A stretch of DNA of 64,000 bases, taken from assembly GCF_900157375.1 (NCBI RefSeq), contig NZ_LT721901.1, positions 3,644,315 to 3,708,314 on the forward strand, written 5' to 3'. Source of the stretch: Mycobacterium rhizamassiliense (lineage in GTDB: Bacteria > Actinomycetota > Actinomycetes > Mycobacteriales > Mycobacteriaceae). Each line of letters begins with the position of its first letter. Within the stretch, counting starts at the first letter, position 1. The notes beneath the pieces were generated by a model. It did no database searches. It saw nothing but the letters and a program-made list of their open reading frames with translations, and was not told the DNA's origin. The translations under genes and the position numbers were made by a program. Positions 42,197-49,071 of the stretch are shown here, piece after piece.

Positions 42197-43138
42197 TCAC
42201 GCAGGCTCCGCGACCGGCTCGCTGAACAGCGTCTCGAGGGAACCGTCGCGGACGTCGGAGATCAGCCGCAGCCCCAGCGCCTCGGCGCCCAGGGGATGGC
42301 GGATCAGTGGCTGGGTGTGCCGGTCGAGCACGCTGACGTCGGACTCGTCGCAGAAGCCCAGCGCACCGAGCAATTGGTGCGACGTGCGCAGCACCTGTCG
42401 CGCGGTGTCGGTGGCCTTGAACCGCAGCACCAGCGCGTCGGCCGAATGCACCTGCGGCGGAGCCGATTCGGGCCGGCAGATGGTGTACTTGGCGAGTTCG
42501 TGCAGCCCGCGCACCGCGACGGCGGCATCAGCGACGGCGAACCTGACGGCCTGGAAGTCCGCCAGCGGCTTGCCGAACTGGATCCGGGCCTGCACGTGGT
42601 CGGTCACGACGCGCAGCGACTGCTGCATCGCTCCCAGAATCCGCCATGATCCCAGCACGAGATGAAGGTTAACGTCGGCGGCCGGGACTGTCCCGTCGGG
42701 CCCGCCCAGCGAGGCCGGCACCAGGAACGGCCCCAGTTTGGCGCCGGTCCGCGAACCGAGCTGAGGGCGGTACCGGTTGCCGTCGAGGTCGGCGGCGGTC
42801 CAGTCGCCGGGCAGGTCGCCGTGGTCGATGCGTGGCGCTTCGGGGTTGATCAGGGCCAGCCGGGCCCCTTCGATCGCCAGCAACTCCTCGACGAGCGGAT
42901 AGGGCAGCGCGTGCGCGCCGGCGGTTTGACAGAGCACGGCCGTGGCCAGCAGGTCGTCGGGCCCGGACCGGACGTCGAGCTCGAACGCGCCGAGCTCGCC
43001 GAGCGCCGCCCGTGCCGCGTCGCGAACGCTGTCGTCGGTTTCGGCACGCACCGCCGCCTGCGGTCCGCCCAGCCGGTCGAATCGCTTGGCGGCGACCGCC
43101 GCGAAGTCGCTGATGTCTTGTGGCAGTGTGGTTTTCAC
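42197..43138 (-). CDS. Acyl-CoA dehydrogenase (FadE), short member
   Basis: A 313-residue acyl-CoA dehydrogenase homologue, shorter than the usual 380. It has the C-terminal helical region ARIQFGKPLADFQAVRFAVAD and LLGALGFCDESDVS. The N-terminal helical and beta domains are reduced, and the R-x-F-G is a Q-F-G. This fits the non-catalytic type of subunit in heteromeric mycobacterial FadE pairs. The GTG at 43138 overlaps the stop of the upstream fadE gene (GTGA), implying the two form one enzyme. Confidence 0.85.
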   Translation of the reverse strand: MKTTLPQDISDFAAVAAKRFDRLGGPQAAVRAETDDSVRDAARAALGELGAFELDVRSGPDDLLATAVLCQTAGAHALPYPLVEELLAIEGARLALINPEAPRIDHGDLPGDWTAADLDGNRYRPQLGSRTGAKLGPFLVPASLGGPDGTVPAADVNLHLVLGSWRILGAMQQSLRVVTDHVQARIQFGKPLADFQAVRFAVADAAVAVRGLHELAKYTICRPESAPPQVHSADALVLRFKATDTARQVLRTSHQLLGALGFCDESDVSVLDRHTQPLIRHPLGAEALGLRLISDVRDGSLETLFSEPVAEPA

Positions 43139-44283
43139 CGGCGTTCTCCCAGGGCCTCTCGTGACACGACCATGCGCTGCACCTCGATGGTGCCGGACGC
43201 CACGGTGGCCGCTTGTGCGTAGCGCCAATGGTCTTCGATCGCCCCGTGCAGGGCTGACGACACACCGCTGTCCAGTGCGGTCGGACCCAGCACGTCGAAC
43301 AGCAGCTCGGCCACTTGCTGATCGCAGGTGGTGGTGGCGATGCGGGCGGCGCTGGCCGCCGCCCCGGCTGACGGATCGTCCTGCAGCGACACGGCCCGAT
43401 ACGCGAGCAGCCTGGCCACCCGCAGGTCGACCAGCGCCCGGACCCAGCGGGCCCGAATGGTTTCGGGCAGCCGGTCCCAGTCGTCGCCCAGCTGCTGCTG
43501 CATGCGGTGCAGGAGCGACTCGCAGCGCGCGTAGCGCGCGATGCCGACGCGCTCGAACGCGAGGGCTTCCCGCATCACCCGCCAGCCGTCACCGGGCTCG
43601 CCGAGCACGTCACCGGGGAACGCCTGCACGTCGTCGAGGAACATCTCGTTGAGGTGATGCGGCCCCAGCATTGACGGGATCCCCCGCACGGTGAAGCCGG
43701 CCCGGTCCATCGGGATCAGGAAAAGGGTGAGCCGCTTGTGCTTTGGCGCATCGGGGTCGGTGCACGTCGCCAGCACGCACCACGACGCCATTTGGGCGTA
43801 AGACGTCCACACCTTCTGGCCGGTGATGCGCCAGCCGTCGCCGTCCGGCACGGCTCGCGTGCGCAACGAGACGAGGTCGGTTCCGGCCTCCGGCTCCGAG
43901 AAGCCCTGGCACCAGATCACGTCACCAGACGCGATGGCCGCCAGGTGCTTGGCCTTCTGCTCTGCTGTCCCGTAGCGCATCAGCGCCGGGCCGACCCAGT
44001 TGATGCCCATGTACTGCGGGCCGCGCGGCTCGTGCTGGGCCCACATCTCCTCGCGCAGCACCGTCTGCTGCCACACCGAACCGCCGCCGCCGCCATGCTC
44101 TTTCGGCCAGGCGAGGGCCAGCAGCCCCTCGGCGGCCAGCAGCTTGCAGAACGTCTCGGTGGTGGCCAGGTCTTCGGGATCCTCGGTGCAGGCACCCAGG
44201 AAGTCGGCGGGCACGTGCTGGGATATCAGCTCGCGCAGCCGGTGTCGCAGTTCGACGGCGTCGTCACCGAGGTCGTAGTCCAT
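43135..44283 (-). CDS. Acyl-CoA dehydrogenase (FadE)
   Basis: A 382-residue full-length acyl-CoA dehydrogenase. It has AWPKEHGGGGGSVWQ, GFSEPEAGTDLVSLRTRAV with GWRITGQKVWTSYA in the FAD-binding beta-domain, and SGTIEVQRMVVSREALGER at the end. The ATG at 44283 with AAAGGG 8 bases upstream is chosen over GTG 44292. It follows another fadE gene (stop at 44289) with only 5 bases between. Likely catalytic partner of the short FadE downstream. Confidence 0.92.
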   Translation of the reverse strand: MDYDLGDDAVELRHRLRELISQHVPADFLGACTEDPEDLATTETFCKLLAAEGLLALAWPKEHGGGGGSVWQQTVLREEMWAQHEPRGPQYMGINWVGPALMRYGTAEQKAKHLAAIASGDVIWCQGFSEPEAGTDLVSLRTRAVPDGDGWRITGQKVWTSYAQMASWCVLATCTDPDAPKHKRLTLFLIPMDRAGFTVRGIPSMLGPHHLNEMFLDDVQAFPGDVLGEPGDGWRVMREALAFERVGIARYARCESLLHRMQQQLGDDWDRLPETIRARWVRALVDLRVARLLAYRAVSLQDDPSAGAAASAARIATTTCDQQVAELLFDVLGPTALDSGVSSALHGAIEDHWRYAQAATVASGTIEVQRMVVSREALGERR

Positions 44284-44288
44284 CGTGC

Positions 44289-45416
44289 TCACCCTTTCGG
44301 CAGCCCGAGCAGCCGCTCGGCGATGATGTTGCGTTGGACCTCCGACGTTCCGCCGTAGATGGTCGCGGCCAGCGCGTCCTGGCGTTCGAACAGCAGATCC
44401 GGGTCATTGGTGGAAGAGGGTCCCTGGGCCGCCGCGGCGAGCTCCCAAACCCGTTGCAAGGTAACCGATCCCAGCAGCTTGAGGATGTCGGCTTCGGGGC
44501 TGGGCCGGCCGGCCAGTTCGTTGTCGAGGGCACGGTAGCCGGTGGCCCGCAGCGCCTCGGCGTCGGCGAGCAGCGATCCGAGCTCGGCGTGCAGATCCGG
44601 GCTGTCGCCGCCGAGTTCGCTGCCGCCGCGCACCGAGTCGAGGCCGCGCCTGATCTCGACCCAGTTCATGATCCAGATCATCTGGCGCTCGTGGTGCAGC
44701 GACGCCAGCGCGACGTTCCAGCCGCCGTTCTCGGGCCCCAGCAGGTTTTCCGCGGGCACCTCGACGTCGTCGAGGAAGACCTCGCAGAACGTCTCGTCGG
44801 AGATCGAGGACATCCGGATCGGTTCGACGCGCACGCCGGGGGCGGTCAGGTCCAGGACCAGGCAGGAGATGCCGCGATGCTTGGGCGCGTCGGGATCGGT
44901 GCGCGCATACAAAGTGCACCAGCGTGATTCGTGGGCCTGGGTGGTCCAGATCTTGTGGCCGTTGACCCGGAAGACGTCGCCGTCGCGCTCGGCCCGGGTG
45001 CGCAGGCCGGCGAAGTCCGACCCGGCTTCGGGCTCGGACATGCCCAGCGCCCACCATTCGTCGCCGCGCAGCACCGGCACCAGCAGCCGCTCGATTTGGG
45101 CGGGCGTGCCGAACTGCCGGATGCCCGGCGCGGCGACGCCGGGGCCCTGCACGTTGGGCAGCTTGGGCGCCGACCGCAGCGCGCCCTCGATCCGGATCTC
45201 CATCGCGTCGCGCAGGCCCAGCGAGCGGCCGCCGTGCTCGCGGGGCCAGGTCGGCTGCAGCCATCCGGCCTCGAAGGCGGCGCGCTGATGGTCGCGGCGC
45301 AGCGGGATGTCCCAGCGGTACCGGTGGTAGTTCTCGTAGTAGTCGTCCGGCAGAAAATCGGCCAGCCAGCCGGTGTACTCGGCGACGATCTCCGATGGCG
45401 CGGTCGTGGTCGTCAT
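44289..45416 (-). CDS. Acyl-CoA dehydrogenase (FadE)
   Basis: A 375-residue acyl-CoA dehydrogenase with TWPREHGGRSLGLRDAMEI, GMSEPEAGSDFAGLRTRAE, VNGHKIWTTQAHES and the tail GGTSEVQRNIIAERLLGLPKG. It resembles the FadE17/FadE29-type full-length subunits of heteromeric enzymes. The ATG at 45416 overlaps the preceding fadE stop by four bases (ATGA). It should oxidise a CoA ester at C2-C3 using FAD and ETF. Confidence 0.92.
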   Translation of the reverse strand: MTTTTAPSEIVAEYTGWLADFLPDDYYENYHRYRWDIPLRRDHQRAAFEAGWLQPTWPREHGGRSLGLRDAMEIRIEGALRSAPKLPNVQGPGVAAPGIRQFGTPAQIERLLVPVLRGDEWWALGMSEPEAGSDFAGLRTRAERDGDVFRVNGHKIWTTQAHESRWCTLYARTDPDAPKHRGISCLVLDLTAPGVRVEPIRMSSISDETFCEVFLDDVEVPAENLLGPENGGWNVALASLHHERQMIWIMNWVEIRRGLDSVRGGSELGGDSPDLHAELGSLLADAEALRATGYRALDNELAGRPSPEADILKLLGSVTLQRVWELAAAAQGPSSTNDPDLLFERQDALAATIYGGTSEVQRNIIAERLLGLPKG

Positions 45417-46480
45417 GCGGCACCTCCCGCGAAGCGGCGGCCGACCTCGTTGTACAGCGCGCGACTGTCGCCCAGCATCGTGGCGCCCTGCCAGGCGTGC
45501 CGGACATAGAGGTGGGCGTCGTGCTCCCAGGTCTGCCCTAGCGCACCGTGCACCTGGACCGCGGTGCGCGCGCAATTGGTGGCGGCGTCGGAGGCCGCGG
45601 CCTTGGCCAGCGCGGCGGCGGTCCACACGTCGGGCGTGTGCGGTTCGCCGAGCCGGGCGGCGGCCGCGTAGGTGAGGCTGCGGGCGCGCTCGATGCTGAC
45701 GTAGTTGTCGGCCAGCGCGTGCTTGATCCCCTGGAAGGCGCCGATCGGGGCGCCGAATTGCCGCCGCGCCTTCGCGTGCTCGACGGAGAGATGCAGGGCG
45801 GCGCTGGCCGTGCCGATCAGCTCCGCGGCCGCGGCCACCAGCGGCGTGGTGAAGGCCGCCTCGAGGTCGATCGGCGCGACGGCCAACGGCTCGGCGTCGA
45901 TTTCGGCGTCGGCGGTCGGTTGGGCGGGATCGGTGGACTCGTGCGGCGTGACGCTCACGCCGTCGCCGCAGCGGACCACCGCGACCACCAATCCGTCATC
46001 CGCCGTCGCGAGGGTGACGAGCAGCTCGGCGCGAGTCAGGTTGGGCACCGCAACGGCTTGTCCGGACAAGCGGCCCTGCCGCAGCGTCGCCGTCGCGCCG
46101 GGCAGGCGGGAGCCCTTGGCATGCGCGGCCAGTGTGGCGACGGCGCCGCCGGCGATGTCGGCGAGCAGGGGTTCGACGGACGGCCCGGCCGCACGCAACA
46201 CCCCCGCGGCCAGTCCGATACTGCTGAGCAAGGGAATCGGTGCCAGCGCGGCGCCGCACTCCTCGAGAACCAGCGTCAGCTCGACGGGCCCGAAGTCGCC
46301 GTCGGCGTCGAGTGCGGCAAGTTCGGTCCAGCCCAGGTCGACTACCGTCTTCCACAGCGCGCGCCAGCGCTCCGGATCGGTCATCGCTTGGCGGGCTGCG
46401 TCGGTGGGACTTTCGGTGCGCAGAATGTCGCGTACGGTGTCCCGCAGCGACAGCTGCTCCGAAGTTAGTCCGACATCCAT
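45413..46480 (-). CDS. Acyl-CoA dehydrogenase (FadE), partner subunit
   Basis: A 355-residue acyl-CoA dehydrogenase homologue: HAKARRQFGAPIGAFQGIKHALAD, the C-terminal VQVHGALGQTWEHDAHLYVRH and an Ala-rich, weakly conserved N-terminal half. The VHG-TWEH pattern is shared with the FadE at 31285, so it belongs to the partner-subunit class. The ATG at 46480 starts the operon. The promoter region to its right has an ATAG-rich box and is divergent from the LLM gene at 46569. Confidence 0.9.
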   Translation of the reverse strand: MDVGLTSEQLSLRDTVRDILRTESPTDAARQAMTDPERWRALWKTVVDLGWTELAALDADGDFGPVELTLVLEECGAALAPIPLLSSIGLAAGVLRAAGPSVEPLLADIAGGAVATLAAHAKGSRLPGATATLRQGRLSGQAVAVPNLTRAELLVTLATADDGLVVAVVRCGDGVSVTPHESTDPAQPTADAEIDAEPLAVAPIDLEAAFTTPLVAAAAELIGTASAALHLSVEHAKARRQFGAPIGAFQGIKHALADNYVSIERARSLTYAAAARLGEPHTPDVWTAAALAKAAASDAATNCARTAVQVHGALGQTWEHDAHLYVRHAWQGATMLGDSRALYNEVGRRFAGGAA

Positions 46481-46490
46481 AAGAGCCCTA

Positions 46491-46514
46491 ACATAGCAAA
46501 GATAGTAAACTAGC
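46491..46514. promoter_or_regulatory. ATAG-rich box at the FadE / LLM divergent promoter
   Basis: The sequence ACATAGCAAAGATAG (46491-46505) continues into TAAACTAGC, ending at 46514. The 10-mer CTAACATAGC just at its left is also present in the dyad at 59269-59294. Symmetry is imperfect. It is listed as a related box, not as a proven operator. Confidence 0.35.
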
Positions 46515-46568
46515 CATCCGGGCGCAATCGCGCTTGAGATCAACATCACCTCACCCAGAGGCGGGCGC

Positions 46569-47438
46569 ATGGTCGAGTGGTATCTGTTCCTGCCGCAGGT
46601 GCGGCTGTCGGCGGCCGACATCACGGAGCGCGCGCGTCACGCCGAAGCCAGCGGGTTCGACGGAATCGCGTTCATCGATCACCTTGAAGCGCCCGGCCTG
46701 CCGAACGAAAGCATTTGGGAGGCAATGGCCACTGCCACGTGGGTGGCGGCCAAAACGGAGCGACTGCGGATCGGCCATCTGGTGCTGTGCGACGCATTCC
46801 GGCATCCCGCCGTGCTCGCGAAGCAGGCCGTCACCCTGTCGGACGCGTCGGAAGGCAGGTTCGATCTCGGTCTCGGCTCGGGATCCTGGCCCGCGGAATT
46901 CACCAGATTCGATGTCGGCCAGCTTGATCCGGTGGCCCGGGTCGAGCAGCTCGGCCGTCACCTCGCGTTGCTGCGGCAGTACTGGGGCGACGACGCCGCC
47001 GAGGGCGCAACGGTTCAGCTACCGAAGCGCAACCACCCGATACCGCTGGTCCTGGGAGGCGGCGGACCCCGCATGATGGAACTGGTTCGCAGTCACGCGG
47101 ATTGGTGGAACCTGCAGGCGAACTGCATCGATCGGTTGCCCAGGCTGGCCCCGAAGGCGGGCGGCGCCCGGGTGTCGGTCCAGCAGATGATCGGCTTCGC
47201 GCGCTCGGGCGACGATGTGGACACCGTGCGCGAGGTGAGCACCCGGCGCTTCGGCAACCTCGGACCCGGACTGGTCTGCGGCGACGCCGACGCGCTGATC
47301 GCCCACTTCGCCGGCCTGGCCGCCCAGGGCGTCGAGCGTTTCTACGTGTGGTTCGCCGATTTCGCCGCCCCGGACTCGTTGCACGAATTCGGGGAGTCGG
47401 TGATCAAGCCGTTCCCTGCCGGCGCCGGGCCTCGGTAG
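46569..47438 (+). CDS. LLM-class flavin/F420-dependent oxidoreductase
   Basis: A 289-residue luciferase-like barrel enzyme: FLPQVRLSAADITERARHAE at the start, FIDHLEAPGLPN, GRFDLGLGSGSWPAEF and VLGGGGPRMMELV. The last two match the LLM cofactor region. It should bind F420 or FMN and act as an oxidoreductase or monooxygenase. The ATG at 46569 follows AGAGG by 8 bases. It is divergent from the four-FadE operon and overlaps the convergent SDR by 35 bp. The third LLM enzyme of the window; its reaction is unknown. Confidence 0.88.
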   Translation: MVEWYLFLPQVRLSAADITERARHAEASGFDGIAFIDHLEAPGLPNESIWEAMATATWVAAKTERLRIGHLVLCDAFRHPAVLAKQAVTLSDASEGRFDLGLGSGSWPAEFTRFDVGQLDPVARVEQLGRHLALLRQYWGDDAAEGATVQLPKRNHPIPLVLGGGGPRMMELVRSHADWWNLQANCIDRLPRLAPKAGGARVSVQQMIGFARSGDDVDTVREVSTRRFGNLGPGLVCGDADALIAHFAGLAAQGVERFYVWFADFAAPDSLHEFGESVIKPFPAGAGPR

Positions 47439-48108
47439 GGACGACGGGCGGCCGGGCATACGGGCCGCGCTGCACCGCGGACAGCCGGATCTCCGGCAGG
47501 TCGACCGCGGGATCGACGGTGTCCAGCCACGCGACGGCCGCCGCGACGTCGGCGATCTGGATCGCGTACATCTCGAACGGAACATCTTGCAGCATCTCGG
47601 TTTCCACCGGTCCGGGCGTGACGATGTGCACGGCGATGCCGTCGCGATCGACCTCGAGGGCCAACGCGCGGGCGAACGCGTTCATGCCGGCCTTGGACGC
47701 GGAGTAGGCCGTGCGGGCCATCATCGGTTCGTGCGCCGCCGACGACGAGATGAACACGAATCGCGATCCGGCGCGCATCCGCGGCAGCGCTGCTGCGGTC
47801 ACCACGAAGCACGAGTCCAGGTTCGCGGAGATGATCGTCTGCCACTGCTCGAATGTCTGCTTGCGCGCATACGTTCCGCCGAGTGTGCCCGCCGCGTGTA
47901 CGACCAGGTCGATGGTGTCCAATCCGCTTATCGCGGAACCGAATCCGTCGGGATCCGACGCATCGGCCACAACGTAGCGCGCGCCGATCTCGTCGGCGGC
48001 CGCGCGTAGCGGCGCTTCGCGGCGCGCCGCGAGCACCACGTCGTACCCCAGTTCACACAGCTTGGCGGCGCATCCTTTTCCGATCCCGCCGCTGCCGCCG
48101 GTGACCAA
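47404..48108 (-). CDS. Short-chain dehydrogenase/reductase with non-standard start
   Basis: An SDR with TGGSGGIG at its N-terminus, HAAGTLGG, ISSSAAHEP and YSASKAG (YxxxK). The natural SDR start would read TSKRTALVTGG, but the codon before the Thr is GTC, not ATG or GTG. The first usable start in frame is TTG at 48108, which removes seven residues of the first strand. So it either starts at TTG, uses a rare start, or has lost its start. It follows the GntR gene by 27 bp on the same strand. Substrate unknown. Confidence 0.82.
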   Translation of the reverse strand: MVTGGSGGIGKGCAAKLCELGYDVVLAARREAPLRAAADEIGARYVVADASDPDGFGSAISGLDTIDLVVHAAGTLGGTYARKQTFEQWQTIISANLDSCFVVTAAALPRMRAGSRFVFISSSAAHEPMMARTAYSASKAGMNAFARALALEVDRDGIAVHIVTPGPVETEMLQDVPFEMYAIQIADVAAAVAWLDTVDPAVDLPEIRLSAVQRGPYARPPVVPTEARRRQGTA

Positions 48109-48135
48109 TGCGGTTCGCTTGGACGTGACAGGCCC

Positions 48136-48954
48136 CTAGCGCCGGATATCGCGGGGGCGCGACAACGCCTGCGGCGACAGCGCATAGATCCGCTGCTTGG
48201 GCCGGCCGGACAGCACGTACGTCTGCGTATCGGCGAGATGGCGGCCGGCGATGCGGCGGGCCCGGTCGACGTCGCCCTCGGCGATCATCTCAGCCAGCTT
48301 GATATGGGTGCTGAGCGCCGCGCGCCGCTGGGTCAGCGAGGGATAGGTGCCGCGCGCCGCGCTCTCGTCCGCCCATTGGCGTTCGTGGCTGGTCCACAGC
48401 GTCTCCAGGCTGCCGACCACTGCGATGATGGTGTGGTTGCCACAGCCTTGAACGACGAGATTGTGGAATTCGCGGCCGATTTCGGTGAAGAGCCGCCCGT
48501 CTTCGAGGTTCTCGGCCATGGCGTCGTTGATCTTCTTGAGCTCCGGCACCAACGTTTCCGCCCGGTCGGGCCGCCGGGCCGCCAGTGCGGCGCAGGCCGG
48601 TTCGAGTTCCTGCAGCGCCATGCCCAGGTCAGCGACCTCGACGGACTCGCTCTGCAACAGCAGGCCCAGCATGTAGGCCGCGCTCGTCTTGGCCGGCGCG
48701 TGCACCACCGCGCCGCCGCGGTTACCGCGCCGCACCGAGACCAGGCCCTCTGTTTCCAGGATCCGCAGCGCTTCCCGCAACGAGACCAGGCTGACGTTGA
48801 ACTGCTCGACGAGCACCTCCTGCCGGGGCAGCAGGTCGCCGTCGGCGAGGTCGCCGTCGATGATCTGACGGCGCAACTCGTCGGCTACGATTTCAGCGAT
48901 ACGCGGGGCCGAGAGCCGGCGCCGGGCATCGGGACCCATCCCCAGGGCGGTCAT
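48136..48954 (-). CDS. GntR family regulator, FCD (FadR-like) subgroup
   Basis: A 272-residue regulator. The winged helix is at about 19-90 (ADELRRQIIDGDLADGDLLP, SLREALRILETEGLVSVRRG). The FCD effector domain follows, with the metal/ligand His residues in EIGREFHNLV, LSTHIKLAEMI and GRHLADTQ. FadR-type regulators bind acyl-CoA or organic acids. The ATG at 48954 has GAGGA 4-5 bases upstream. It is divergent from the fused CoA transferase and upstream of an SDR. It probably regulates the promoter it shares with the CoA transferase, and perhaps related ATAG boxes elsewhere in the window. Confidence 0.9.
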   Translation of the reverse strand: MTALGMGPDARRRLSAPRIAEIVADELRRQIIDGDLADGDLLPRQEVLVEQFNVSLVSLREALRILETEGLVSVRRGNRGGAVVHAPAKTSAAYMLGLLLQSESVEVADLGMALQELEPACAALAARRPDRAETLVPELKKINDAMAENLEDGRLFTEIGREFHNLVVQGCGNHTIIAVVGSLETLWTSHERQWADESAARGTYPSLTQRRAALSTHIKLAEMIAEGDVDRARRIAGRHLADTQTYVLSGRPKQRIYALSPQALSRPRDIRR

Positions 48955-49032
48955 CCAATCCTCGCAGGAAAACATCGGGAGCGAGCCCGCGGCAGCAACC
49001 GGCCGGCGCACTCGTCTGGCTTAGCTATTTTA

Positions 49033-49052
49033 GCAGTAATGGTATAAATAGC
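49033..49052. promoter_or_regulatory. ATAG-type box with TATAAA at GntR / CoA transferase promoter
   Basis: GCAGT (49033-49037) and ATAGC (49048-49052) are 10 bases apart and enclose GGTATAA. Over 24 aligned bases, 17 match the dyad at 27051-27074, including TATAAATAGC. An additional GCTATTTTAGC lies at 49024-49034. The TATAAA is also a plausible -10 for the CoA transferase gene. Confidence 0.5.
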
Positions 49053-49071
49053 CTCTCTGATTCGAGGGCGG

